40,629 nt of DNA from an uncultured Mycoplasmatota bacterium (lineage in GTDB: Bacteria > Bacillota_I > Bacilli_A > RF39 > UBA660): NCBI GenBank assembly GCA_948466395.1, contig CAOKAG010000008.1, forward strand, positions 1 through 40,629, in the 5' to 3' direction. The position numbers and the translations under genes were made by a program. Numbering within the stretch: the stretch's first letter is position 1; every line of letters begins with the position of its first letter. A model generated the notes under the pieces. The model was not told the origin of the DNA and searched no databases. It was given only the letters and a program-made list of their open reading frames with translations. This document shows, one piece after another, positions 1 through 8,619 of the stretch.

Positions 1-1113
1 TTAAATGGAGCGGATCCAAACTTAGGAGATGAGATGGTGCCAATCTTAATTGGAAGTGGTGGAAGTGTCACTTATGCTAATCCCCAAACAGAATGGTACA
101 ATTATGCTAATAAGAATTGGGCGAATGCAGTTATCTTGCTTGATGATGCCAAGAATAAATATAAAGTTGGAGATACCATTAGTGAAGAGGATATTGAAAG
201 TTATTTTGTCTGGATACCTAAGTATGCTTATAAGATCCAAAGTTTAGAAACAAATGAAACTAATAAACCATTTGAGATACGATTTGGAACTACCAATACC
301 ACCAATTCAAGTAGTGAATGTGTCGCTCCAGCAAGTGGAGAAAATGGAAGTTGTGATGTAGGAAAATACATGACTCATCCCGCATTTACAAGTTTTGGAG
401 ACATCAAAGGTTTATGGGTTGGAAAGTTTGAAACAGGTTATAAAGGAAGTACTGATACTGCCAGTGCCGAAAAGAATGAAAATAATCCAACCAAGGTTCA
501 AATCAAACCGAATGTCAATTCATGGAGATATATAACAGCTTCAAATATGTTTAAAACGAGTTATAATTATAAAAGAAATCTAGATAGTCACATGATGAAA
601 AATACCGAATGGGGAGCGGTAGCTTACTTAACCCATTCTATCTATGGAAAATGTAATGGAACCACTTGTGAAGAAGTGTACATCAATAATAATAGTAATT
701 ATCTAACAGGCTGGTCAGGAACTGAATCAACAAGTAGTACTGGAAATGATAGTGGCATCTATGATTTAAATGGGGGTTCGTTTGAATATGTAGCAGGAGT
801 AGGAGGAAGTTTAACATCAGGAAGCGCTGGTTTTACATCAGATGATCTAAATACCTATAATAAGAAGTATTATGATACCTACTCAATTAGTGTAGATAGT
901 TCTAGTATTTATACAACAAGAGTTTTAGGCGATGCCACCGCAGAAACAAAAGGCTGGAACAGTGATTATGCAGTCTTTGTTAGCTCTGATCGTCCATGGT
1001 TTGGTCGTAGTGGCGATTTTAATAGTGGTTCTAATGCAGGGCTCTTCTCCTTTAACATTGGTAGTGGTTCTGGTGGATCGAACAACGGTTTCCGTGTGGT
1101 GCTGGCGTTTTAA
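1..1113 (+). CDS. Surface protein, C-terminal part, with C-type-lectin/FGE-like variable-looking tail (5' end outside window)
   Basis: The frame is open from base 1, so the true start is upstream; 370 codons are visible and an ATG at 34 is only an internal Met. The sequence is rich in Gly, Ser, Asn, Trp and Tyr. It carries family-like blocks such as GLWVGKFETGY, WGAVAYLTHSIYG and a final GFRVVLAF. This layout matches exported Bacillota proteins, often with a prepilin-like N-terminus, whose C-terminal domain adopts the formylglycine-enzyme/C-type-lectin fold. From base 991 (RPWFGRSGDF) to the stop, the sequence resembles variable regions of diversity-generating retroelements: runs of NNT/NNC codons and a conserved GFR ending. 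No reverse transcriptase or template repeat lies in the window. The last 30 codons use more G/C-ending codons (CTC, TTC, TCC, GTG, CTG, GCG) than the surrounding genes. Function is probably ligand binding at the cell surface. Fold assignment is moderately sure; the retroelement link is inference. Confidence 0.7.
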   Translation, partial: LNGADPNLGDEMVPILIGSGGSVTYANPQTEWYNYANKNWANAVILLDDAKNKYKVGDTISEEDIESYFVWIPKYAYKIQSLETNETNKPFEIRFGTTNTTNSSSECVAPASGENGSCDVGKYMTHPAFTSFGDIKGLWVGKFETGYKGSTDTASAEKNENNPTKVQIKPNVNSWRYITASNMFKTSYNYKRNLDSHMMKNTEWGAVAYLTHSIYGKCNGTTCEEVYINNNSNYLTGWSGTESTSSTGNDSGIYDLNGGSFEYVAGVGGSLTSGSAGFTSDDLNTYNKKYYDTYSISVDSSSIYTTRVLGDATAETKGWNSDYAVFVSSDRPWFGRSGDFNSGSNAGLFSFNIGSGSGGSNNGFRVVLAF

Positions 1114-1121
1114 AGACATGA

Positions 1122-1153
1122 AAAAAGTACTAACTATTTTGTTAGTACTTTTT
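1122..1153 (+). terminator. Hairpin terminator after the surface protein
   Basis: A 13-bp perfect stem (1122-1134 with 1141-1153, AAAAAGTACTAAC arm) closes a 6-base loop. The distal arm ends in a T run, with the matching A run on the proximal side, so it could work in both directions. It starts 9 bases after the stop codon. Confidence 0.75.
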
Positions 1154-1167
1154 AAAATTCCACATTT

Positions 1168-1256
1168 GAAGCTGCCCCCTGAAGACAGCTTCTAAAAGAA
1201 TAAAAAGGGGTTGACTAGTGTGATACTAGCACCAATTCGCTTTTAAGTGAATTGGT
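1168..1256. other. Cluster of three further hairpins in the gap before recG
   Basis: Three inverted repeats follow in series: GAAGCTG/CAGCTTC (1168-1174 and 1186-1192), CTAGT/ACTAG (1215-1219 and 1225-1229), and a 12-bp stem with one G-T pair and a 2-base loop (1231-1242 and 1245-1256, ACCAATTCGCTT arm). None is followed by a T run, so they are not simple terminators. No ORF with a ribosome binding site was seen here. They could be part of a small RNA, a recombination site, or the end of the upstream gene unit. Confidence 0.5.
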
Positions 1257-1322
1257 AGTTCATATACTAATTGAAAAGGGTATTTTTGTCAACACTTTTT
1301 TTAAAAAAATTGTATTTTTTTT

Positions 1323-1419
1323 CACTTTTTTTATCAATCAAATAAAAGTGTTACTGAATCAATAAAAAATGGTTGAAGGAAGTGTTTAAATTTTTTATAA
1401 AAAATTGTTTCAGTAACAC
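1323..1419. other. Competing inverted repeats upstream of recG
   Basis: GTGTTACTGAA at 1348-1358 is perfectly complementary to TTCAGTAACAC at 1409-1419 (11 bp, 50-base loop). The base run just before and overlapping the first arm, AAAAGTG (1344-1350), can instead pair with CACTTTT at 1323-1329. The two pairings share bases 1348-1350 and so exclude each other, as in attenuators. The region is very AT-rich, so chance pairing is possible for the shorter stem but unlikely for the 11-bp one. Confidence 0.4.
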
Positions 1420-1456
1420 GTTCGTTATTATATTTATTAAATAAATGAAAGCAACT

Positions 1457-1512
1457 TGTTCGACAAAAGTTTTCAAAAAATATACATTTGTTTGTTATAA
1501 TACAATTAGGAG
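1457..1512 (+). promoter_or_regulatory. Probable promoter and ribosome binding site of recG
   Basis: TATAAT lies at 1496-1501 without a good -35 at 17 bp. A second option is TTGTTC (1457-1462) with TATACA (1481-1486) at 18 bp. AGGAG at 1508-1512 stands 6 bases before the ATG at 1519. If the TATAAT is used, the leader would be only about 10 bases, so the upstream option may be the real one. Confidence 0.35.
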
Positions 1513-1518
1513 AATAAT

Positions 1519-3492
1519 ATGGAATTACAAAGCATAAAAAAAATTGGAGTGAAAACCATTCCACTTTTAAATAAATTAAATATTTATACTATAAAAGATT
1601 TAATTGACTATTATCCTTATCGCTATACTATTTATAAGCCCATTCATTTAAAAGAGGCAATGGAAGATGTAATTGTGACGATTCAAGCTACGATTGAAAG
1701 TACTCCTAAGATTTCTTATATAAGAAGAAATTTTAATGCTTTAACGTTTAAAGCATTGGCTAGTGAACGTATTATTAATGTGTCTATTTATAATCGAAGT
1801 TTTTTATATTCTAAATTAGAAATTGGTAAAAATATTACTTTAATAGGAAAATACGATCAGAAGAAAAATCGTTTTATTGCTAATGATCTTAAACTTTCTT
1901 GGATAAATGATTTAAAAATTGAACCGATTTATCATGTGGTTAAAGGTTTAAAAAATAGTTTTTTTCCTAGTTTTATTACCGAAGCTTTAACGTTAGAAGA
2001 GAGTGTGGATTATATCCCTCAATCGTATCTTGAAATTTATAAATTTATTGATAAAAAGCAAGCCCTTCAATGGATTCATTTTCCTAAAACGATAAATGAA
2101 ATTAAACAAGCGCGATTAAGGCTTATTTATGAAGAATTTTTTGTATTTATGTTAAAAATTAATTATTTAAAATTACAAAGTCAGAAAGTAAAGGGCATTA
2201 AGAAAAATTTTGATGTGAATCAAGTGGAGGCTTTTGTTTCTTCTTTACCTTTTCTTTTAACAACTGATCAAAAAAAAGCGTTAGATGACGTCCTTAAAGA
2301 TTTGAAAAGTGAAAAGAAAATGAATCGTTTGATTCAAGGTGATGTTGGAAGTGGTAAAACGATTGTTGCAACTGTTGCCATTTATGCGACTTATTTAGGA
2401 GGGTTTCAAAGTGCTTTAATGGCTCCGACTGAAATTTTAGCCACACAGCATTATGAAACCATAAAAAAACTTTTAGAACCTTTGAACGTTCAGGTTTCTT
2501 TATTAGTAGGAAGTTTAAAGAAAAAGGATCATCAGGCTATTGTAAAAGATTTAAGTGAAGGAAAAATTGATGTTTTAATTGGAACGCATGCTCTTATTAG
2601 TCAAGATGTCACGTTTAAAAATTTAGGGTTTGTTGTAACGGATGAACAGCATCGTTTTGGTGTCAATCAAAGAAGCAATCTTCAAAATAAAGGCTTATTA
2701 CCTGATGTGATTTATATGAGTGCCACTCCCATTCCTCGAACCTATGCTTTAACACTTTATCAGGATATGGCTATGAGTATTATTAAAACCAAACCTAGTG
2801 GTCGAAAAGAAATTCAAACCTATGTCAAGAAAGAAAGTGAACTAAAAGAAATTTTACAACATGTTTACGAAGAGATAAAAAAAGGACACCAAATTTATGT
2901 TGTAGCGCCTTCTATAGTAGAAAATGAAACCAATAATGATGTGATGAATTTAAAGAAAAACTTTGATGTGGCTTTTAATGGAAAAGTGAAAACCGCTATT
3001 TTGCATGGAAAGTTAAAAAATCAAGAAAAAGAAGAGATTATTCGTTTGTTTCAAGAAAATGAGATTAAAATTCTTATTGCCACTACGGTTATTGAAGTTG
3101 GTGTGGATGTACATAATGCTACTATGATTTTGATTTTTAATGCGGAGTTATTTGGATTAGCGACGTTACACCAATTAAGAGGACGGGTAGGAAGAAACGA
3201 TTTAGACAGTTTTTGTTATTTAATTAGTGATACGGATATAGAGCGATTAAAAGTTTTAGAAGCTTCAAATGATGGTTTTTATATTAGTGAACAGGATTTT
3301 TTAATGCGAAAAGAAGGGGACTTGTTTGGGACAAAACAAAGTGGTGAGTATATTTTTAAAATTGGGGATATTAAAAAAGATTTCAAGATTTTAATGCAAG
3401 CGAAGAAAGATAGTGAAGCTTTTTTAAAAAGTGAAAAAGTAAAAGATGCAAAATATTTAGATCTTTTAAAAGGCATTGAAATTGTTGATTAG
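1519..3492 (+). CDS. recG: ATP-dependent DNA helicase RecG
   Basis: RecG is a superfamily 2 double-stranded DNA translocase that remodels stalled forks and branched recombination intermediates. The 657-residue length is normal for the family. An N-terminal wedge/OB region occupies about residues 1-230. Walker A is GDVGSGKT (274-281), motif II is DEQH (375-378), and motif III is MSATPIPRTYALTLYQDM. The C-terminal helicase lobe has the ATTVIEVGVDV and HQLRGRVGR motifs, and the usual RecG tail with FGTKQSG follows. The ATG at 1519 has AGGAG six bases upstream. The GH25 gene starts 9 bases downstream with its Shine-Dalgarno overlapping the recG stop, so the two are co-transcribed and probably translationally linked. 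Confidence 0.97.
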   Translation: MELQSIKKIGVKTIPLLNKLNIYTIKDLIDYYPYRYTIYKPIHLKEAMEDVIVTIQATIESTPKISYIRRNFNALTFKALASERIINVSIYNRSFLYSKLEIGKNITLIGKYDQKKNRFIANDLKLSWINDLKIEPIYHVVKGLKNSFFPSFITEALTLEESVDYIPQSYLEIYKFIDKKQALQWIHFPKTINEIKQARLRLIYEEFFVFMLKINYLKLQSQKVKGIKKNFDVNQVEAFVSSLPFLLTTDQKKALDDVLKDLKSEKKMNRLIQGDVGSGKTIVATVAIYATYLGGFQSALMAPTEILATQHYETIKKLLEPLNVQVSLLVGSLKKKDHQAIVKDLSEGKIDVLIGTHALISQDVTFKNLGFVVTDEQHRFGVNQRSNLQNKGLLPDVIYMSATPIPRTYALTLYQDMAMSIIKTKPSGRKEIQTYVKKESELKEILQHVYEEIKKGHQIYVVAPSIVENETNNDVMNLKKNFDVAFNGKVKTAILHGKLKNQEKEEIIRLFQENEIKILIATTVIEVGVDVHNATMILIFNAELFGLATLHQLRGRVGRNDLDSFCYLISDTDIERLKVLEASNDGFYISEQDFLMRKEGDLFGTKQSGEYIFKIGDIKKDFKILMQAKKDSEAFLKSEKVKDAKYLDLLKGIEIVD

Positions 3493-3501
3493 GAGGTTTT
3501 T

Positions 3502-4725
3502 ATGAATAAGAAAAGAGTTATATTAATGCTAGTGAGTATTGGTTTTATAGGAATTGTTTTCTTTATTGGCATTCGTATCGTGCATTATTTAAGGGTTAAA
3601 TACGCTAAGATTGAAGTCACTTTGACGCAAGATTTAACCCTTCCTTTTACAGAAAAGAAAAAAGTTTCGGATTTTATTTTGAGTATAAATGGACAAATTC
3701 TTGATGATTATGTGATTGATTCTACTTCTCTTGGAGAAAAAGATGTGCTTTTTAAATTTAAAAACGATGAAGGGATTGTTGTTTCGTATCGCTATCAGGT
3801 TAATGTTGTGGATCGTGTTCCTCCAGTGGTATGGCTTAATAGTAGTTATAGTATTCAAAAAGGAGAGACGGTTCCTTTAACGGATAAGATTTTATGTGGA
3901 GATAATGAGGACGCTCATCCAACGTGTTCGGTCATTGGAAATTACGATGTCCATACGGTAGGAAGTTATCCTTTGGAATTTGTAGCTACGGATCGAAGTG
4001 GAAATACTACAAAACAAAATTTTACCCTTTATGTGACTGAACCCAAGAAACCAGGGACGAATTCAGGTTCTGTTCCCAAAAAAAGAACGCTTTTTAGCGA
4101 GGTGGTGGCGTCTCATAAAAATGAGTTTACTAAAATTGGTCTTGATGTTTCAAAATGGCAAGGAGAAATTGATTTTGAAGCTTTAAAAAACGCGGGAGTC
4201 GAGTTTATTTTTATTCGAGTTGGAGGAACAAGAGGAACAGGAAAAGACTATTTTGTTGATGAGTATTTTAAACGAAATATCGAAGAAGCGAATCGTTATG
4301 GGATAGAAGTTGGCATTTACTTTTATTCGTACGCCAATTCAAATGAGTTAGCTAAACAAGATGCTTTATGGGTCATTGAACAAATAAAAGGGTATAATGT
4401 GTCTCTTCCTATTGCGTTTGATTGGGAGAATTGGAGTTCTTTTAATCAGTATCACTTAAGTTTTTTTGGACTGACGGATATGGCTACTACCTTTTTAAAT
4501 ACGGTTAAGGAACATGGCTATGAAGGGCTTTTGTATAGTAGTAAAAATTATTTAGAAAAGTTATGGCTACCGACTGAGTTTGATACTTGGCTTGCTCATT
4601 ATGTGAGTGATTTTTCAAAGAAATCGAGTTATGAAGGCCATTATACGTTTTGGCAATTGTGTCAAGATGGAAAAGTAGAGGGCATTAAAGGGGATGTAGA
4701 TATCGATATTATGTATTTAAATTGA
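3502..4725 (+). CDS. Membrane-anchored GH25 lysozyme with Ig-like spacer
   Basis: This 407-residue protein should cleave the MurNAc-GlcNAc bond of peptidoglycan outside the cell. Residues about 6-30 form a signal anchor. A bacterial Ig-like (DUF5011-type) domain follows at about 100-178, with VPPVVWL and DRSGNTTK. A short Pro/Lys linker leads to the GH25 domain at about 212-407. Visible catalytic-site signatures are GLDVSKWQG (Asp215) and FDWEN (Asp307, Glu309), plus WLAHYV and FWQLCQDG near the end. Two cysteines lie in the Ig-like domain. Bases TAGGAGG span the recG stop and serve as its ribosome binding site. The stop is TGA, evidence that TGA is not read as Trp. A role in wall remodelling is likely; a link to recG function is not implied. 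Confidence 0.93.
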   Translation: MNKKRVILMLVSIGFIGIVFFIGIRIVHYLRVKYAKIEVTLTQDLTLPFTEKKKVSDFILSINGQILDDYVIDSTSLGEKDVLFKFKNDEGIVVSYRYQVNVVDRVPPVVWLNSSYSIQKGETVPLTDKILCGDNEDAHPTCSVIGNYDVHTVGSYPLEFVATDRSGNTTKQNFTLYVTEPKKPGTNSGSVPKKRTLFSEVVASHKNEFTKIGLDVSKWQGEIDFEALKNAGVEFIFIRVGGTRGTGKDYFVDEYFKRNIEEANRYGIEVGIYFYSYANSNELAKQDALWVIEQIKGYNVSLPIAFDWENWSSFNQYHLSFFGLTDMATTFLNTVKEHGYEGLLYSSKNYLEKLWLPTEFDTWLAHYVSDFSKKSSYEGHYTFWQLCQDGKVEGIKGDVDIDIMYLN

Positions 4726-4798
4726 TATTACCAAAAATTGGATATAAAAAGATTAGTAGAAATAAAATATTTTTTCATACTAAATGTAGGTGGTAAAC

Positions 4799-5140
4799 AT
4801 GAAAAAACTTTTTATTTCTTTTATTTTGGTCATGTGTTTTTCTCTAAATGTTTTTAATGCATCTAGTAAAAATAATTGTTCAGAGGAAATTATTTTAGAA
4901 AACGTGAATTCGAATGATTTACTTAATTATATTTATGATAATCACTTGCTTGATAAGATTTTAAGAGTGTGTTCTAAAGATTTGTGTAGTAGTCTAAATG
5001 CTACTCAAATTGAAAGTGATATTAAAACTTTTGTGAATAAAAACATTCGTTATTTATTTGGGATAGATGAAGAAGAGGGATTAAATGCCCAGTTGAAAGG
5101 TTTTAAAATAGAAAAAATTGTTATCAATTCTTGTGTTTAA
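4799..5140 (+). CDS. Small exported protein, function unknown
   Basis: I do not recognise this family. The chosen ATG at 4799 has AGGTGG five bases upstream and gives a classical signal peptide: MKK, a hydrophobic core to about residue 18, then NASSKNN. An in-frame GTG at 4790 would sit inside the ribosome binding site and is rejected. The mature part is about 90 residues, with five cysteines (Cys at the processed N-terminus, VCSKDLCSS, and INSCV at the end), so disulfides are possible outside the cell. It lies 73 bases after the GH25 gene. Its last 17 bases overlap the 3' end of the convergent radical SAM gene. Confidence 0.65.
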   Translation: MKKLFISFILVMCFSLNVFNASSKNNCSEEIILENVNSNDLLNYIYDNHLLDKILRVCSKDLCSSLNATQIESDIKTFVNKNIRYLFGIDEEEGLNAQLKGFKIEKIVINSCV

Positions 5141-6068
5141 TCTTTTTTCCTTGATACGTGTTTCTTTTTTTCATTTCTTTATCAATATCATTTAAAACGG
5201 TGAATTTTTTGATTAACCATGTTGGCGTTACCAGTTCTTCTATTTTGGGGTCGCCAGTAATACGGTGAATAACAATGTTTGGATTTAAATGTTCTAATTG
5301 CTCTATAACAATATCAATGTATTCTTCTTTTGATAATATAGGAAAGGGTTGGGTTTTATAAAGGGTTTCTAGAGGAGTCTCTTTTAGAATGTGAAGCATG
5401 TGAATTTTTATTCCATCTATGTTTAATTTATTTAGTAGTCGAGCGGTTTTGATCATATCTTCTTTGGTATCGTTTGGAAGACCATTGATGATATGAGCAA
5501 CGACGTTTATATTTCTTTCTTTTAGTCTATGTACACAATCTATAAAATTTTTTACATCGTGTCCTCGATTGATTAATTTTAACGTTTGCTCATTACAACT
5601 TTGAAGACCGAGTTCAACGGTTAAAAATGTTTTTTTATTTAATTCGGTTAAGTAGTCTAAGACTTCATTTGAAATGGCGTCACTTCGAGTTGCTATGGCT
5701 AAACCTACGACGTTTGGTAGGTTTAAGATGCTTTCGTATTTTTCTTTTAAGATTGTTAAAGGAGCATAGGTATTAGTATTTGCTTGGAAATAACCTATGT
5801 AAAGGGCATTGGGCCATTTTTTTTCAGTGATGTTTTTAACTTCATAGAATTGTTCTATTAAAGATTTATTTTGAGTCATGTCGTAATCATTGCTCCCATG
5901 GGCACAAAAGATACAGCCTGAGCCATTTTGAAAATTAGGACAGGAAAAATTGGCATTTAAGCTCACTTTAAAGACTTTTTTATGGAAAAGAGAGCGATAA
6001 TAATAGTTTAAAGTATGGTATCTTTTGTTATCTAAACTATAAGAAAAAGATGGATTAGCGTTTTTCAT
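5124..6068 (-). CDS. TIGR01212-family radical SAM protein (YhcC/YtqA-like)
   Basis: The 314-residue length fits the YhcC/YtqA family. The N-terminus has the family's cluster motif: Cys43, then Cys52 and Cys55 in FSCPNFQNGSGCIFC. The family pattern is C-x8-C-x2-C rather than the classic CxxxCxxC. Further motifs are YFQANTNTYAP, GLAIATRSD, VELGLQS and HIINGLPND, typical of the radical SAM TIM barrel. B. subtilis YtqA of this family has been linked to wobble-uridine (mnm5s2U34) tRNA modification as MnmL. I give this from memory and apply it only as inference. The ATG at 6068 is preceded on the minus strand by a strong GGAGGT. It is divergent from the GH31 gene and converges with the small exported protein, overlapping it by 17 bases. 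Confidence 0.9.
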   Translation of the reverse strand: MKNANPSFSYSLDNKRYHTLNYYYRSLFHKKVFKVSLNANFSCPNFQNGSGCIFCAHGSNDYDMTQNKSLIEQFYEVKNITEKKWPNALYIGYFQANTNTYAPLTILKEKYESILNLPNVVGLAIATRSDAISNEVLDYLTELNKKTFLTVELGLQSCNEQTLKLINRGHDVKNFIDCVHRLKERNINVVAHIINGLPNDTKEDMIKTARLLNKLNIDGIKIHMLHILKETPLETLYKTQPFPILSKEEYIDIVIEQLEHLNPNIVIHRITGDPKIEELVTPTWLIKKFTVLNDIDKEMKKRNTYQGKKIKHKN

Positions 6069-6134
6069 AAGACCTCCTCTGTCTTTTTTATTTTAACAAA
6101 AATTTTATTTTATGGAAAATTTTTATTTGTTAAG

Positions 6135-6163
6135 TTGTTTTGTTTTTTTTAGTATGTTAAAAT
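6135..6163 (+). promoter_or_regulatory. Promoter of the GH31 gene
   Basis: TTGTTT (6135-6140) and TAAAAT (6158-6163) are 17 bp apart. They lie in the intergenic space between divergent genes, 30 bases before the GH31 start. In DNA this AT-rich, a match of this quality is suggestive only. Confidence 0.45.
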
Positions 6164-6193
6164 AAAGGTAAATAATAAAGGGTGATTGTAGCG

Positions 6194-8587
6194 ATGGATG
6201 AACATTTTAAAATCGATTATTCTCATAATAAAGCTAAAGATAATGTTGTTTTTAGAGGAGAAAAATATCGTATTTCTATTTTAACTGAACGTTTGATTCG
6301 TTTTGAATACAGTGAAACTGGTGAGTTTTTTGATGCGTTGACTCAACGGGTTATTAATCGTGATTTCCCCGTTCCAGAATATGAAATAAGAGAAGATAAA
6401 CGTTTTTTAGAGCTTTCTACTAAGTATTTTAAATTAACCTATGCAAAAGAAAAGCCTTTTCAAGCTAGTATTGTTGCTCCAGATGCCAATTTGAAAGTGG
6501 TGCTAAAAAATACCGATAAGATGTGGTATTTTAATCATCCCGAAGCAAGGAATTTTAAAGGAACGGGTGTGAGTTTAGATGAAAACAGTACAAAAGCGAC
6601 TTATAGTAAAGGGCTCTATTCTACAGATGGCTTTGCTTCATTAGATGATTCCGATTCTCTTATTATTAGTGAGAGTGGCGAGTTAATCCAACCGACTAAA
6701 AAACGAGTGGATACTTATCTTTTTATTTATCGAAGAGATTTTGGATTATGTTTGAGAGATTATTTTATGTTAACAGGTAGACCTGCCTTAATTCCTCGTT
6801 ATGCTCTAGGAATTTGGTGGAATAAAGAGGACGTCTATAGTTTTGAAGATACTAAAAAATTGTTAGGTTCTTTTGCACGTAATCAAATTCCTTATTCGGT
6901 CTTACTTTTGGGAAATCATTGGCATACGAAAACGGATTTAATTAAAACGGGTTATACGTTTAGTGAAAGTTTATTTCCAAATCCAGAAGAGTTTGTAAAA
7001 TACATGCATGAACGAGGGGTGCGTATTGGTATAACCTTAGACCCTAGTGAAGGAATTAGTAAACAAGAAAAAAATTATCCATTAATTAAAGAAGAGTTAA
7101 ATCTAACAGAGGATCAAATGATTCCCTTTAATGTTTTTGATGCACGTTTTGTAAAAGCCTATTTTTATCATTTAATTCATCCTTTAAATGATTTGGGTAT
7201 CGATTTTTATTTTTTAGATTATTATAATAAAAAAGATTTGGCTTCACTTAATGCCTTAAATTATTATCATTTTAATGATTATAAAAGGTATGCAAATCAA
7301 CGTGGCCTGCTTTTAAGTCGAAATGGATTGGTCGCGTCTCATCGATTACCTGTTTATTATTCTGGTAAGACTCGGGTAAGTTGGGATACGCTTAAACTTC
7401 TTCCTTTTTATAATTCGACTGCAAGTAACATGGGTCTTTCGTGGTGGAGTCATGATATTGGTGGGCATCAAGATGGTATTGAAGATGGAGAACTTTATTT
7501 ACGTTATGTTCAATTAGGAACTTTTAGTCCCATTTTTCGTTTTAGTGCTAAATTTGGTCATTATTACAAAAGAGAACCTTGGCGATGGGATGTTCAAACG
7601 CTTAATATTGTAAGAGATTATTGTATTTTAAGACATCGTTTGATTCCTTATTTGTATAGTGAGGCTTATAAATATCATACAACAGGGTTGCCTTTAGTCC
7701 AACCTCTTTATTATCAAAAGCCAGAGATATACGATGAACCTGTTTACAAAAATGAATATATCTTTGGAACGGAGTTATTTGTGGCACCCTTAACAACAAA
7801 AAAAGATCGAGTGATGAATCGAGTTATTGAAAAATTGATTTTACCTAATGGGATGTGGTACGATTTTAATACAGGTAAAAAGTTTCCTGGAAATAAAAGA
7901 TATGTGGCTTTTTATAAAGATGAAGATTATCCTGTTTTTGCAAGAGCTGGAGCGATTATTCCCTTAGCCGTTTTGGAAGAAAACATTAATGTGACCAATC
8001 CACCAAAAGCTTTAGAAGTGCATGTTTTTCCTGGAAAGAGCAATCTTTATAAGCTTTATGAAGATGACGGTTATACTTCTTTGTATGAACAAGGGTACTA
8101 CATCATGACGCATATTGATTATAATTACTTACAAAATAACTACACCTTAATTGTTCATCCTGTTGAAGGGAAAACTGGAATCATTCCACCTAGTCGGGAT
8201 TATAAAATTCGTTTTAGAAACACGAGAGAAGCTAATGAAGTTATTGTTTATGTTAATAAGGATATTGTGATTCCAGTGTGTTATGTGGATGAAAATGATT
8301 TTATTGTTGAAGTTAAAAATGTTCCAACCAATGGACAATTGACCATTAATTGTAAAGGGAAGGATATTGAAATTGATGCGGTGCGTATTATTAATGAAGA
8401 AGTGGATTCTATTATTAGTGATTTACAAATTGAAACGCGTTTAAAAGATAAAATTGCTCAAGTTTTCTTTAGTGATTTAGACATCAAGAAAAAAAGAGTT
8501 CGAATCAAAAAGTTAAAAAAAGATGGATTAGAGAATATTTATATAAGAATGTTTTTAAAATTATTGGAATACATTAAAGAATTGTAG
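6194..8587 (+). CDS. GH31 family alpha-glycosidase
   Basis: GH31 enzymes release alpha-linked glucose or xylose by a retaining mechanism. The start at ATG 6194 has AAGGGTG about nine bases upstream; an in-frame GTG at 6182 lies within that site. The order is an N-terminal beta-sandwich (to about residue 190), a TIM barrel (about 195-520; LIPRYALGIWWN opens it), then distal beta domains with a DUF5110-like region (FPGKSNLYKLYEDDGY). The nucleophile is probably Asp342 in FYFLDYY. The acid/base is probably Asp398 in VSWDT, followed by WWSHDIGGHQDG, a strong GH31 signature. The usual W-x-D-M-N-E sequence around the nucleophile is altered, so substrate preference is uncertain. An extra C-terminal segment of about 90 residues is charged and helical. 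There is no signal peptide, so the enzyme is cytoplasmic. Confidence 0.92.
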   Translation: MDEHFKIDYSHNKAKDNVVFRGEKYRISILTERLIRFEYSETGEFFDALTQRVINRDFPVPEYEIREDKRFLELSTKYFKLTYAKEKPFQASIVAPDANLKVVLKNTDKMWYFNHPEARNFKGTGVSLDENSTKATYSKGLYSTDGFASLDDSDSLIISESGELIQPTKKRVDTYLFIYRRDFGLCLRDYFMLTGRPALIPRYALGIWWNKEDVYSFEDTKKLLGSFARNQIPYSVLLLGNHWHTKTDLIKTGYTFSESLFPNPEEFVKYMHERGVRIGITLDPSEGISKQEKNYPLIKEELNLTEDQMIPFNVFDARFVKAYFYHLIHPLNDLGIDFYFLDYYNKKDLASLNALNYYHFNDYKRYANQRGLLLSRNGLVASHRLPVYYSGKTRVSWDTLKLLPFYNSTASNMGLSWWSHDIGGHQDGIEDGELYLRYVQLGTFSPIFRFSAKFGHYYKREPWRWDVQTLNIVRDYCILRHRLIPYLYSEAYKYHTTGLPLVQPLYYQKPEIYDEPVYKNEYIFGTELFVAPLTTKKDRVMNRVIEKLILPNGMWYDFNTGKKFPGNKRYVAFYKDEDYPVFARAGAIIPLAVLEENINVTNPPKALEVHVFPGKSNLYKLYEDDGYTSLYEQGYYIMTHIDYNYLQNNYTLIVHPVEGKTGIIPPSRDYKIRFRNTREANEVIVYVNKDIVIPVCYVDENDFIVEVKNVPTNGQLTINCKGKDIEIDAVRIINEEVDSIISDLQIETRLKDKIAQVFFSDLDIKKKRVRIKKLKKDGLENIYIRMFLKLLEYIKEL

Positions 8588-8619
8588 GGGATTATTTATT
8601 AAATTAGGGAGGCTTTATT

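Noticed and set aside
932-1195. Alternative + strand frame overlapping the surface protein end and running into the terminator
   Set aside because: It runs through the 13-bp terminator hairpin, has no ribosome binding site, and its product is a shift of the Gly/Ser-rich tail.
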